Part shown: one piece after another, positions 1-8,810 of the stretch
How the letters are laid out: every line of letters begins with the position of its first letter
Numbering within the stretch: the first letter of the stretch is position 1
Origin: Pyrinomonadaceae bacterium
GTDB lineage: Bacteria > Acidobacteriota > Blastocatellia > Pyrinomonadales > Pyrinomonadaceae
Length of the DNA: 64,000 nt
NCBI GenBank assembly: GCA_019186825.1
Contig: JABARP010000018.1
Coordinates: 64,830 to 128,829, forward strand
Direction: 5' to 3'
Notes under the pieces: model-generated
Told to the model about the DNA's origin: nothing
The model's input: only the letters and a program-made list of their open reading frames with translations
Databases searched by the model: none
Position numbers and translations under genes: made by a program

Positions 1-2
1 TT

Positions 3-2471
3 TTTGTCGAAGATCGCGGCAGCTTTAACGGAACATTCCTAAACGAACAACGCATTACAGCCGCAACCCCTTTGACGCACGGCGACCGCATCCGATTCGG
101 AACCGGCGGCCCCGTGGCAGAATTCTTCGCACCCGCGATCCATTCTTCCTTCGAAAATTCGCTCGCGAATGAACGTATCGCACATCTTACGCAGAATGCG
201 TCGGACTTTCAGCATTTCGTGAATGACGGAAAGACGATGGTCGCGAGGTTGGGCCAACCGCCAGGTTCCGTAAAGGCCAACGATGCGGATCCGCAGCTTC
301 TGATGTCAGCGTCATTCGGAGACAAACACGAGCTGAAGATCGGCCGTGCCCCGGATAGCGACATTCGGCTCGACGGCCTGGATATCTCAGCCAAGCACGC
401 GAGGTTGAGACTCTCGGGCGGCCAGATCTCTATCGAAGATCTCGGCTCGACGAATGGCGTTTACGTAAATGGTGTTCCGATCACGAGCGCACCGCTCTCG
501 CCGAATGACAATGTGCAGATCGGCCCGTTCTCGATCAAGATCGATGCGGCCGGAACGGTCGGTGTGTTCGACACGCGGGCTCGGATGCGGATCGATGCAA
601 TGCATCTGTCCCAAACTGTTCGCACAAAAGGCGGCAAAGCCGAGCTACTGAATGACATCTCGCTCACCGTCTTGCCGAACGAATTTGTCGGCGTGATCGG
701 GCCTTCCGGCTCCGGGAAAACATCGCTGATGAACGCATTGAGCGGCGTCGCACGGCCAAATACTGGCACGGTTGCAGTCAATGGACGCGACCTTTACCGC
801 GAGTACGCTTCGCTCAAAAATTCCATCGGCCTCGTTCCGCAGGACGACATCATCCACCGCGAATTGACCGTCTATCGTACGCTCCTCTTCGTTGCGAAAC
901 TGCGGCTCTCGCGCGACGTGAGCCGCAAGGAGATCGACCGTACGATCAATGAAGTTCTCGATGTTACAGGCTTGCTTTCCCGCCGTGATGTACGAGTTTC
1001 CGACCTGTCGGGCGGCCAGCGAAAGCGCGTCTCGGTCGCAGTCGAGTTGATCACGCGCCCGTCGATACTTTTTCTCGACGAACCGACGAGCGGGCTCGAT
1101 CCGCAGACGGAATTCTCGATGATGGAGCTTTTCCGGCAGATCGCTGCCTCCGGACGCACGGTGATCCTGACGACGCACGCCGCGGAGACGGTTCGTATGT
1201 TCGACAAGGTCGCGATCTTGCTCCAAGGAAGGCTCGTGTATTTCGGCACGCCGGACGGCGCGTCGAAGGCATTCGGCGTCAATGATTTTCGGGAGCTTTT
1301 TGATCGATTCGAATCGAACGAGAACGGCTCGGCCGGATCGGCGGCCGAAGCCTATCGTCAGGCCTACCTTGCATCACCGGATTTTCGAAAATATGTTGCG
1401 GAGCCGCAATCTCAGCCTGCCGGCTCGGAATCAAGCCGACGTGTTCGACGCACTCGCCTCGGTATATTTGGTTCGATCCGGCAGTGGGCGACGCTTTCGC
1501 GTCGATATTTCGAAGTTCTGCTTCGCGACAAACTCAATTTAGCACTACTTATCGTCGAAGCACCGATCGTCGCCCTTCTGACGCTCGCCGCGGTCAATCC
1601 GACGGGCCCGCGGGATTTCATTTACTTTATGCTGTCGATCGTCGCGATCTGGTTCGGAACGAGCATCGCCGCACGCGAGATCGCATCCGAAAGGCCGATC
1701 TACAAACGCGAGCGAATGGTCAACCTCGGCATACTTCCGTACGTCGCGTCGAAATTCACGGTGCTCGGCATTCTCGTCGCGTTCCAATGCGTGCTGTTGT
1801 TTCTGCCGCTCAAGATCGCAGATGCCGTCGCGCCGGGCACGATGCCGGGAGAATTCTTCGGAATTCCACAGTTTTGGGCGGTCATCCTTAGCGCCGCGGT
1901 AGGCCTCGCGATCGGTTTGTTCATCTCGGCGACGGTCCGGACAAGCCAGATGGCGGCTACGCTTGTTCCGCTCGTACTTATTCCGCAGATCCTGCTTTCG
2001 GGCATCTTCGGCGTTCCCAATAACGTTTCGCGGCCGTTGAGCCTGGCAGTCCCCGCAGCGTGGTCATTTGACACGATGAAGCGTTTCTCTACCCTCGCCA
2101 CTCTCGAACCGGAAGGCGCGACACCGGGCGACGCAACTGCCGGCCGCGGGCTCTACAAACAGGTCGAGGAAGAGAACGACGCCATTCTCGAAAAAGCCCG
2201 CCGCGACCTCGACGAGTATCAGTCGAAGACGGAAACGAAGCTCAAAAAGTACGATGACGACCGCACCGCGGGGCTTTCGCCGCCACGGCCGGTCCTTGAC
2301 GAGATGCCGGCCGTTCCGAATGCAAAGAAGATCCCTGACGATCTGTCGCCATACGTCACTTTTCTGCATCCGTGGATGAACGAAGTTTTGAACCAGCTCG
2401 TCCTGATGCTAATGTTTTCAGTATTGGCGATAGCAACGCTGATCGTGCTTCGGATCAAAGACATTCGATAG
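3..2471 (+). CDS. FHA-FHA-ABC transporter fusion (ABCG type), 5' end outside window
   Basis: A single polypeptide combines cargo sensing and export: FHA domains bind phosphothreonine peptides and the ABC part drives transport across the inner membrane. The frame is open to the left edge, so the start lies off the window; the first ~40 residues already form the end of an FHA domain (GSFNGTFLN). A second FHA follows at about residues 105-185 (IGRAPDSDI, GSTNGVYVNG). The ATPase shows Walker A GPSGSGKTS, signature LSGGQRKR and Walker B ILFLDEPTSGLD. The last ~300 residues hold about six hydrophobic segments of the ABC-2 type, interrupted by a charged stretch before the final segment. The ATPase-before-membrane order is ABCG/White-like. 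The substrate is unknown. The TlpA-like gene follows after 14 bp. Confidence 0.93.
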   Translation, partial: FVEDRGSFNGTFLNEQRITAATPLTHGDRIRFGTGGPVAEFFAPAIHSSFENSLANERIAHLTQNASDFQHFVNDGKTMVARLGQPPGSVKANDADPQLLMSASFGDKHELKIGRAPDSDIRLDGLDISAKHARLRLSGGQISIEDLGSTNGVYVNGVPITSAPLSPNDNVQIGPFSIKIDAAGTVGVFDTRARMRIDAMHLSQTVRTKGGKAELLNDISLTVLPNEFVGVIGPSGSGKTSLMNALSGVARPNTGTVAVNGRDLYREYASLKNSIGLVPQDDIIHRELTVYRTLLFVAKLRLSRDVSRKEIDRTINEVLDVTGLLSRRDVRVSDLSGGQRKRVSVAVELITRPSILFLDEPTSGLDPQTEFSMMELFRQIAASGRTVILTTHAAETVRMFDKVAILLQGRLVYFGTPDGASKAFGVNDFRELFDRFESNENGSAGSAAEAYRQAYLASPDFRKYVAEPQSQPAGSESSRRVRRTRLGIFGSIRQWATLSRRYFEVLLRDKLNLALLIVEAPIVALLTLAAVNPTGPRDFIYFMLSIVAIWFGTSIAAREIASERPIYKRERMVNLGILPYVASKFTVLGILVAFQCVLLFLPLKIADAVAPGTMPGEFFGIPQFWAVILSAAVGLAIGLFISATVRTSQMAATLVPLVLIPQILLSGIFGVPNNVSRPLSLAVPAAWSFDTMKRFSTLATLEPEGATPGDATAGRGLYKQVEEENDAILEKARRDLDEYQSKTETKLKKYDDDRTAGLSPPRPVLDEMPAVPNAKKIPDDLSPYVTFLHPWMNEVLNQLVLMLMFSVLAIATLIVLRIKDIR

Positions 2472-2485
2472 CACTGTAAGTTTTT

Positions 2486-3100
2486 ATGAAGGCTTATCTT
2501 AAGACAGCAGTAATTTTTTCACTCCTCGTGCTAATTTTCTCCGGGCTTTCAGGTTGCGGTTCGTCGGAAGTAACGTCGAATCAGCAGGCGAATACGAACT
2601 CCGCCTCTACGAACGCGACGCCGGCGGTTACGAACAATTATCCCGTTCTAAAGGATGATATTGCCGATGTCGATATCGAACTCGTAAAAGGCGGCACGAT
2701 GAAGATCAAAGATTATCGCGGCAAGGTCGTTCTGCTGAATCTTTGGGCAACTTGGTGCGGGCCGTGCCGTCAGGAAATGCCGCATCTTGTCGAGCTTCAG
2801 GAAAAGTACGGCGACAAGGGCTTTGGGGTGATCGGCCTGAATGTCGGCTTTCAGGACACGGACGAGCCCGAGCCGATCGACGAGATCGAGGCATTCGCAA
2901 AAAAAATGCGGCTTAACTATGAGCTCGCCCGCGTCCAGCCCGAGCTATCGAAGAAACTTCAGAAGATCGCGCAAGTCTCTGCCGTACCCGAGAGCTTTCT
3001 CGTCGATCGCGAAGGTAAACTTCGCGGAGTCTTTATCGGCGGCGGCCCGAAGGTTATCGCACAACTCAAGACGACCGTCGAACGCGTAATGGCGGAATGA
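2486..3100 (+). CDS. TlpA/ResA-like thioredoxin-fold lipoprotein
   Basis: This is a membrane-anchored thiol-disulfide oxidoreductase acting on the periplasmic side, of the TlpA/ResA family. The N-terminus has a hydrophobic segment ending in a lipobox (GLSGC, Cys at about residue 24), followed by a Ser/Thr/Asn-rich linker. The thioredoxin fold has the active site WATWCGPCRQEMP and the cis-proline region AVPESFLVD, ending in GVFIGGGPK. At 204 residues it has normal length. It lies 14 bp after the ABC transporter and is probably co-transcribed. Its target is not shown by the sequence; cytochrome maturation or general disulfide reduction are family roles. Confidence 0.9.
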   Translation: MKAYLKTAVIFSLLVLIFSGLSGCGSSEVTSNQQANTNSASTNATPAVTNNYPVLKDDIADVDIELVKGGTMKIKDYRGKVVLLNLWATWCGPCRQEMPHLVELQEKYGDKGFGVIGLNVGFQDTDEPEPIDEIEAFAKKMRLNYELARVQPELSKKLQKIAQVSAVPESFLVDREGKLRGVFIGGGPKVIAQLKTTVERVMAE

Positions 3101-3112
3101 TCGTCCGCTGTC

Positions 3113-4015
3113 CTAGCCATCGTATTTTTCTACAACGACCTCCGGCTTTACGTCGATCGTCTTGAATGACGCAAGCCGGACGAGGCCCGGAGCACCGCCC
3201 TTGACCTTGCTTACAAATTTGCGCTCAGTATAGTTCACTGCAGCTCGCGGCAACTCCCTCGCCGAACTGTAAAAGGCAGCGAGTGCCGCGGCCTCGCGCA
3301 AAGTCCGCTGCGAGACCTCTTTGCGATTCGGATTGCGGATCACGACGTGCGAACCGGAATAGTCAGCGGCGTGAAGCCATGTGTCGCGAGCGGCAGCAAG
3401 CCGCGTCGTCAGATAGTCATTGTCGGCCGCGCCTTTCCCGACTAATATCTCAAAACCGTCTGTTGAGACAAACCGCCGAACGCCCTTGATCTCGGCATCT
3501 CGCTTCTTCGCTTTACGCGTCTCGGTCGGAACTTTCTTGACCGGCAGGATCGCGCCTAACCGCTCTTCATCTAAAGCCGCTTTCGCCGAATCGATCTCGG
3601 CAAGTTTTCCTTCGAGCTCAACGATCTTCGACTCAGTGGCGCCGATCCGTACGAAGATCATCTCGCGGCCGTTGCGTGCCTTCTGATACAGTCGAAAATA
3701 TTCTTCGGCAGCCTCTGAAGCGGAAAAACGCAGGTCAGCTTCGATCAAGATCTCGGGAAGAGCCTCGTCAAAGTAATCGATTACGCGAAAGCTCTCGCCC
3801 ACGCGCACTGCGTTATGGGCATTTGCAAGCAGAATGTCGCCAAGCCGTTTCCAATGTTCCGGAGAGCCGTGCTTTTCGAGATCGCCGTTGAGATTCTTCA
3901 GTAGCCGACGCGCGCGGGCAATGTCGCGACCAACGCGTTTTCGAAGTTCAGACGCGAGCTGCGTAATTCGCTCGCGACGCTCTGCTTCGTTCCGTTCTTC
4001 GCGTGTTGGCAACAT
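3113..4015 (-). CDS. NFACT-R (DUF814) protein lacking the NFACT-N half
   Basis: The C-terminal ~130 residues match the RNA-binding NFACT-R domain of RqcH/Tae2/FbpA proteins: DGFEILVGK, NDYLTTRLA, DTWLHAAD and GSHVVIRNP are the family landmarks. A helical, coiled-coil-rich segment of ~150 residues precedes it. RqcH proteins are about 550-600 residues; this one is ~300. An in-frame stop lies at 4079-4081 and the next gene ends at 4088, so the NFACT-N and HhH half is truly absent here. The ATG at 4015 is preferred; a TTG 14 codons upstream is possible. The protein may be a stand-alone ribosome/tRNA-binding version of the domain or a relic. RqcH-type CAT-tailing cannot be assumed. Confidence 0.75.
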   Translation of the reverse strand: MLPTREERNEAERRERITQLASELRKRVGRDIARARRLLKNLNGDLEKHGSPEHWKRLGDILLANAHNAVRVGESFRVIDYFDEALPEILIEADLRFSASEAAEEYFRLYQKARNGREMIFVRIGATESKIVELEGKLAEIDSAKAALDEERLGAILPVKKVPTETRKAKKRDAEIKGVRRFVSTDGFEILVGKGAADNDYLTTRLAAARDTWLHAADYSGSHVVIRNPNRKEVSQRTLREAAALAAFYSSARELPRAAVNYTERKFVSKVKGGAPGLVRLASFKTIDVKPEVVVEKYDG

Positions 4016-4087
4016 CAAAAAGACTTCGGCCTCCAAGCCGAGAGTATCACGTCTCAATGCTTGGAGGCCGATCTGCGTTTATCAGAT

Positions 4088-5422
4088 CTAGAATTCGCGT
4101 ACCACGATCGTGCCCGAAGCAAGGTCGTGGGCAGCGCGTCGTTCGGGATTAAAGAGCATCGGAACGAACCCGACTCCTGCGAAGATCAGCGACAGCAAAA
4201 ATACCGAAGAGCTGACGGCCGCCTGCTGCATAGTCGGATACTCGTTCTCATCGACATCAACCACTTCGAGTGAAAAAAGCCTCATTCCAAGGGTCTTGCC
4301 GACAAATGCGACGGAGAAGGTCGTATAAAGGAAAAGCACGACCGCGAGAGCTCCGGCAAAAAGCAGTCCACCCGAAAGCGAAAGCCAATCGCCGCCCGCA
4401 AGCACAAAAGGCGACATAATGACCATCGTCGCAACGATACCAATGATCAGATCGAAAAGTCCCGCATTCACCCGCATCGAGAACGGAGCGAGGTCCTCGA
4501 GGTCATCGGCCTCCATCTCGTCGAAACCGTCCTCGGCCTCGTCGGTCTCAGCGTTGATAACGAATCTGTTCACGGTCGCCGTCGTTACTTGAGGAGTTAT
4601 GGACGGTTCAGCCTGTTCCTCGATGCGATCTTCAAGGACGGCGGGCTCGTCGCTCGGAGGAACGACATCAGCAAGCTTCGGCAACTTGTTCGTGTCGAGC
4701 TTTATTCGCATCGGAGCCTCGAAGGGCTTCGGCATCGGCGTGTAAAAGTCAGGTTCCGGAAGCTTGCGTGGAGCGGCAGCGGGCCGGGTCGGCGGAACGA
4801 CGTTGAACTGAACGTTCTTTTGCGCGGGCGTCCGACGCGGAGCGATCGGCTCTGCCGCCTGCGTAGAAAATGCGTGACGCGATGCCTGTATTCTGCCAAG
4901 GGCCGCTGCAAGCCGCGGGTCGGCATCCTGTGGAACTGCAGCCGCGAGTGGCTTCCGCGCGGGTGCCGTCCGTGCCGCCGGAGATGCAGTCCGCACCGGC
5001 GCGGGTGCCGTGGCCACGGTTGCGGCCGTCTCCGCCGTAGCAATACCCATTCGCTGACGAACCGCGTTCTGCATCTGCAGACGCCATTCGGGAATTGCCG
5101 CTTGTTTGCTTTGAAATCCGACGAGCGTCGGGCTTGTTTTTGCAGGTTGTCGCAAGCCGGAAGTTGGCCCGCCGGGCACGGTCTCTTGCGTACGTTCAGC
5201 GATCTCAAGCGGCTTTGGCAGCGCGGCCTCGGCCTTCGAAGCCGGAACGGGTTCTATCGCTTTTTCAACCGGAGGAGGTGCAGCTACCTTGCTTTTGGAA
5301 AGCGGCCCCGAGGTGATCTTCGTCTGAAGCTCTTCCCGAACGGTATCGTTCCTCATCGCCCCACACGTCATACAAATTGAAAGTGTGGGTGCCAGATCTC
5401 GTGCGCAGACCGGACATTTCAT
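4088..5422 (-). CDS. Zinc-ribbon RDD-family membrane protein
   Basis: The N-terminus carries a zinc ribbon (CPVCARD at residue 3, CMTCG at 18). A ~270-residue Ala/Pro-rich, probably disordered linker follows, then a C-terminal RDD domain with about four membrane segments. RDD landmarks are FSMRVNAGLFDLIIG at the start and GKTLGMRLF before the last helices. RDD proteins are poorly characterised integral membrane proteins, sometimes linked to ion exchange. The linker and ribbon are an uncommon addition. The gene ends 30 bp before the NFACT-R gene on the same strand, so they may share a transcript. Confidence 0.85.
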   Translation of the reverse strand: MKCPVCARDLAPTLSICMTCGAMRNDTVREELQTKITSGPLSKSKVAAPPPVEKAIEPVPASKAEAALPKPLEIAERTQETVPGGPTSGLRQPAKTSPTLVGFQSKQAAIPEWRLQMQNAVRQRMGIATAETAATVATAPAPVRTASPAARTAPARKPLAAAVPQDADPRLAAALGRIQASRHAFSTQAAEPIAPRRTPAQKNVQFNVVPPTRPAAAPRKLPEPDFYTPMPKPFEAPMRIKLDTNKLPKLADVVPPSDEPAVLEDRIEEQAEPSITPQVTTATVNRFVINAETDEAEDGFDEMEADDLEDLAPFSMRVNAGLFDLIIGIVATMVIMSPFVLAGGDWLSLSGGLLFAGALAVVLFLYTTFSVAFVGKTLGMRLFSLEVVDVDENEYPTMQQAAVSSSVFLLSLIFAGVGFVPMLFNPERRAAHDLASGTIVVREF

Positions 5423-5600
5423 AAGCTTAAAGTTTTTGTGCTTGGTCGCCCATTCTAGAGCTGGAAATTCGACAAAACTTGAGTGATATTATCAGCATTT
5501 ACATTAAGCAGTCAATACTAAAGCGCACAAAAATCATCTACTTGCCGTGACTTAAGCAGATGAAATATGCAATAGCTGAAATTTTTGGGCGCTCTAGCGC

Positions 5601-5975
5601 CTAGAGAGGTTTGCGGCCGGCAAATCCGCCGTCCTGCTCGTGCCAAAATTCAATCTCAAGGGGTTCGCCGAGCTGCCAGCAAAGATAGACGATGCGGCCG
5701 TTCCGAAGCGATGGAAAGTCGATGAGCCCGCGGCCGATATCTTTGATCTCAATACCGCGATCGGCGATCGCCGAGGCAATGTCGCGGAGCTCACACAGAG
5801 CGGTAACGTAGACCGTTCCCGCAGCCATTCCGCCGCCAAATTTTGACGACGCGCTGGCCGCCTCTGCCTCAGCTCGATGCGCCGTGAGCAGTTCGTGATG
5901 CCTTTGGAGCTTTACGAGATCGGGCTCGATCTCGATCAAGGCGGCGTTCGCCTCGGAAACCGTAAAGGTCTTCAT
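5601..5975 (-). CDS. DUF2203 family protein
   Basis: A short soluble protein of 124 residues with the DUF2203 pattern: N-terminal FTVSEANAAL, a helical middle, and the C-terminal signature VYLCWQLGE followed by FWHEQDGGFAGR. The family has no established function. The ATG overlaps the stop of the upstream NYN gene in an ATGA arrangement (5972-5975), so translation is coupled. The region between this gene and the RDD gene (5423-5600) holds no convincing gene. Confidence 0.88.
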   Translation of the reverse strand: MKTFTVSEANAALIEIEPDLVKLQRHHELLTAHRAEAEAASASSKFGGGMAAGTVYVTALCELRDIASAIADRGIEIKDIGRGLIDFPSLRNGRIVYLCWQLGEPLEIEFWHEQDGGFAGRKPL

Positions 5976-6634
5976 CGCCGCTCCCTTACGCGGTCAAATT
6001 TTGCAACATTCTCGGGGCCGCCTGACTCGTCCGACGAGTAAACTGTCTCATCCGGCGGCGTGCTCGAGTTCGGCGGGAATGACGGCATTTCGTAATCGCC
6101 GCTCGATGTATCCTTTCGTATCATATCCGCAATATCGCCAAGATCGATGAAAAAGTCGCCGACGTCGATCAGCCTCGGCGCGGTATTCGAACGGAATCCG
6201 GCGACCTCGACGCGGCAGCCTTTATACGCGACCGCGTTTATCGCATAGACAAAATCCTCATCGCCCGATACGAGCACGGCCGTGTCGTATCTTCCGGCGA
6301 GGCTCAGCATATCGACCGCGATCTCGACGTCGAGGTTTGCCTTGCGCGTGCCGTCGTAGAAGGTTTTCAGCTCCTTTTGGACTACGCGAAAGCCGTTGCG
6401 TCGCATCCAGAGCAGAAAGCCCTGCTGCCGCTCCGCTCCGGCATCAACTCCGGTGTAAAAGAATGCGCGCAAGAGCCTTCCGTCGCCGAGAAGAACCCGG
6501 AGAAGCTTGTTGTAATCGATATCAATATTATGAAAACGTGCTGCGTGGAAAAGGTTATTGCCGTCAATGAAGATCGCTACACGGCCTCTGTTCCCTAACT
6601 GCCACGAAGAGCTTGATTTTGTATCAAAATGCAT
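5972..6634 (-). CDS. NYN/PIN-like nuclease domain protein (LabA/DUF88 type)
   Basis: The ~220-residue protein has the NYN (PIN-like) fold of LabA/DUF88 proteins, predicted RNases. The acidic residues expected in the active site are visible: IFIDGNNLF near residue 23, LDVEIAVDM near 103 and LVSGDEDFV near 121. The last ~40 residues are Ser/Pro/Glu-rich and probably disordered. It is translationally coupled to the DUF2203 gene downstream by a 4-nt overlap. NYN proteins often act in RNA processing; no partner is visible beyond DUF2203. Confidence 0.88.
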   Translation of the reverse strand: MHFDTKSSSSWQLGNRGRVAIFIDGNNLFHAARFHNIDIDYNKLLRVLLGDGRLLRAFFYTGVDAGAERQQGFLLWMRRNGFRVVQKELKTFYDGTRKANLDVEIAVDMLSLAGRYDTAVLVSGDEDFVYAINAVAYKGCRVEVAGFRSNTAPRLIDVGDFFIDLGDIADMIRKDTSSGDYEMPSFPPNSSTPPDETVYSSDESGGPENVAKFDRVRERR

Positions 6635-6979
6635 CCGGTCACACCCCTTGAATTGGATTTTGGGACACCGCCGGACGGACGCATGACTGTTTAGGCGAGA
6701 GAATCAAGAACCTTGCGACCTCTTTAAGATCGGATCGAATAGGTTGTCCAAACCAAATAAAAACCTTATCAAAAAAGCATTCCGGGGCTGATCTTGCCCC
6801 AATTTTGGGATTCTCTATATATCAATTTCAATAAAATTCTCTAAACAGACAAGGCCGCAAAAGCGGATCATCCACCTACAGTTTGCCCTTGACAAGGCGT
6901 GTCGGTCAAGCATTTCTATTACGCGAGGTGCTAATATCTAAAACATTCACGGGCCGAGTTGAATTCAGCCCGTATCGAA
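6635..6979. other. Divergent intergenic region
   Basis: This 345-bp stretch separates the NYN gene (minus) from the zinc-ribbon gene (plus). It is AT-richer than its neighbours and contains short A/T runs around 6820-6845. A TTGACA at 6889-6894 could be a -35 box, but no well-spaced -10 is convincing. I see no open reading frame or RNA gene that stands out. Confidence 0.5.
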
Positions 6980-7984
6980 ATGGCAAACGAACCCGAAAAC
7001 ATTTCCGGCCAGCAGATTCAATCCGTTCCGATCGCCTTCGCAGCCGACGAATTGTCGGCGTGCGGCAAATGCGGACGCGATAACGCGCCGAATCGCATGG
7101 CGTGTATTTACTGCGGAGCGGAGCTCACGATCCGTGAAGAGTTCCTCTCGCAGGCAAAGGTTGCGGCGAACGATCTCGAGGCTGATGCGCTCGGCTGGAA
7201 CATCGTCGCAAGAGCAGCCGACGTCGCAAATGCCGATTCCGACAAAGAGCTTGAGTCGCTCAGCTTCCTCGTCGAGGACATTCGCAGCATCGGCATTTCA
7301 AATACTCTAATTCCGATCGCAAGATTTGCGACCAAGCAGGCGGCCGAGCTCGCACAAAAGAGGCTTGCTACTTTCCCGATCGCGCTCGTGAGCGACGAAA
7401 TACTCGATGTCAGCAAGGCACCCGTTCGAGTCTCGAGGATCGAATTCGATGGGGCGGATCTTGCTTTTACCGACTTCAATCGCGGAACGATCGAGCGTTG
7501 CCCGGCGGCCGCGGTAACCGCCATCGTACTCGGCACCTTGCACACGTTTACAACGACGACTCTTGAAAAACGCGGCATACGAAAGCGATCTACTGTGACC
7601 GACGAAACCTCCGATGACCGCGTTTCGCAGCTGCTCGAGATACATATACAAGATTCTCCAGCACCGTTCGCCGTCCATCCGACGGGATTTGATTTTTCGA
7701 TTCTCGCGGCCGAACGCTCGCTCCTTGTGTCGGAAAATTTTGAGCGGCTTGCTGCAAAGCTCGGCAAGCTCGCACCTCAAGCAAGGATCGTCACTGATCA
7801 CAACGCATTTCGCAATACGTTACGCGGCCCATGGCCCGAAACGAGCCGTTCGGATGGCCTCGGACGGGTGCGAACCGGCATTGGCCAGCGTCGCTATGGC
7901 CGGACGGCAACGGTTGACAACAAACTTCAGTTCGCAAAATTTTCGCGCCTTCAGGCTCTCGACCTAGATGAACTCAAGAGATAG
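6980..7984 (+). CDS. Zinc-ribbon protein of unknown function
   Basis: I do not recognise a family for the body of this ~334-residue protein. It has a two-knuckle zinc ribbon at about residues 29-48 (CGKCG, CIYCG). The body contains a mixed alpha/beta region with a repeated pattern of short strands, no signal peptide and no membrane segment. The C-terminal ~50 residues are Arg-rich. The ATG at 6980 gives MANEPEN; an alternative start 21 bp upstream is less likely. Its 3' end overlaps the rlmB start by 17 bp, so the two genes are co-translated. The ribbon resembles those of two neighbouring proteins (4088-5422, 8811-9335). Confidence 0.75.
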   Translation: MANEPENISGQQIQSVPIAFAADELSACGKCGRDNAPNRMACIYCGAELTIREEFLSQAKVAANDLEADALGWNIVARAADVANADSDKELESLSFLVEDIRSIGISNTLIPIARFATKQAAELAQKRLATFPIALVSDEILDVSKAPVRVSRIEFDGADLAFTDFNRGTIERCPAAAVTAIVLGTLHTFTTTTLEKRGIRKRSTVTDETSDDRVSQLLEIHIQDSPAPFAVHPTGFDFSILAAERSLLVSENFERLAAKLGKLAPQARIVTDHNAFRNTLRGPWPETSRSDGLGRVRTGIGQRRYGRTATVDNKLQFAKFSRLQALDLDELKR

Positions 7985-8789
7985 ACGTCCACGCCCCGAT
8001 CGACACTCGCCATCCGAACGCGAGCGAGTCTATAATAGCCGCCGTTCTGACAACATCGTGTTCGGCGTTTCGCCCGTGCTCGAGACCTTAAGGGCAGACC
8101 CGCGGCGTGTCGATCGCGTGATGATCGCCCAGGGAGCAAAGGAAGCTCGGCTTTTCGAAGTGATCGATCTATGCCGTTCGAATGCCATCCCGTTCACGCG
8201 CGTCGCACGCGAGGCACTCGAAAAGTACGCCGATCGCGGTGCGAACCTACAGGGCCTGCTGGCGTTCGTGTCACCGGCTGGCTATTCGAGCGTCGATGAG
8301 GTTCTTGATGGCGCAGGCGAGACTCCGCTTATCGTCGTCCTCGACGGTGTTGAGGATCCGCGAAATTTCGGTGCGATCATCCGAACCGCAGAGTGTGCGG
8401 GCGCGGACGGCATCATCATTCCCGACCGTCGCTCGGTCGGGCTGACGGACACCGTCGCAAAGGCTTCGGCCGGAGCCGTCGAGCACCTAAAGGTCGCAAA
8501 GACACAGAATCTCAATCGCCTGATCGAGGACCTCAAGAGGCGCGATGTCTGGGTTGTCGGAACTTCTGTCGATGCGAAGATCACGCACGACGAATGGGAT
8601 TGGACGCGGCCCTCGGCCCTCGTTCTTGGTGGTGAAGGACGCGGGCTTCACCGCCTTGTCGCTGAGAATTGCGACATATTGGTAAAAATACCGATGTATG
8701 GAAGAATAGATTCTCTGAACGTTTCGGTAGCTGCCGGCGTAATCTTGTTCGAGGCTCGCCGTCAGCGAAAGGCGGCCGAGACTGCATAA
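7968..8789 (+). CDS. rlmB: 23S rRNA (guanosine-2'-O)-methyltransferase RlmB-type
   Basis: A TrmH/SpoU-family 2'-O-methyltransferase with a knotted SAM-binding domain. The N-terminal substrate domain starts at NIVFGVSPVLE (about residue 26). The catalytic domain shows the three SpoU motifs: DGVEDPRNFGAIIRTAEC, LVLGGEGRGL and IPMYGRIDSLNVSVAAGV. It is 273 residues, normal for RlmB, with an Arg-rich extension at the N-terminus. It should methylate G2251 of 23S rRNA, although related TrmH-like targets cannot be excluded. It overlaps the previous gene by 17 bp. Confidence 0.92.
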   Translation: MNSRDRRPRPDRHSPSERERVYNSRRSDNIVFGVSPVLETLRADPRRVDRVMIAQGAKEARLFEVIDLCRSNAIPFTRVAREALEKYADRGANLQGLLAFVSPAGYSSVDEVLDGAGETPLIVVLDGVEDPRNFGAIIRTAECAGADGIIIPDRRSVGLTDTVAKASAGAVEHLKVAKTQNLNRLIEDLKRRDVWVVGTSVDAKITHDEWDWTRPSALVLGGEGRGLHRLVAENCDILVKIPMYGRIDSLNVSVAAGVILFEARRQRKAAETA

Positions 8790-8796
8790 AAGGGTG

Positions 8797-8802
8797 TATA
8801 AT
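8797..8802 (+). promoter_or_regulatory. -10 box, probably leaderless promoter
   Basis: A consensus TATAAT ends 8 nt before the ATG at 8811. A start site 7-8 nt downstream of a -10 box falls at the A of the ATG, and no Shine-Dalgarno sequence fits in the gap. This suggests a leaderless mRNA. No clear -35 is visible. Confidence 0.55.
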
Positions 8803-8810
8803 AGCTAGCG

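Noticed and set aside
4589..5380. Plus-strand frame opposite the RDD protein
   Set aside because: Arg-rich antisense of the Ala/Pro linker region; no motif.
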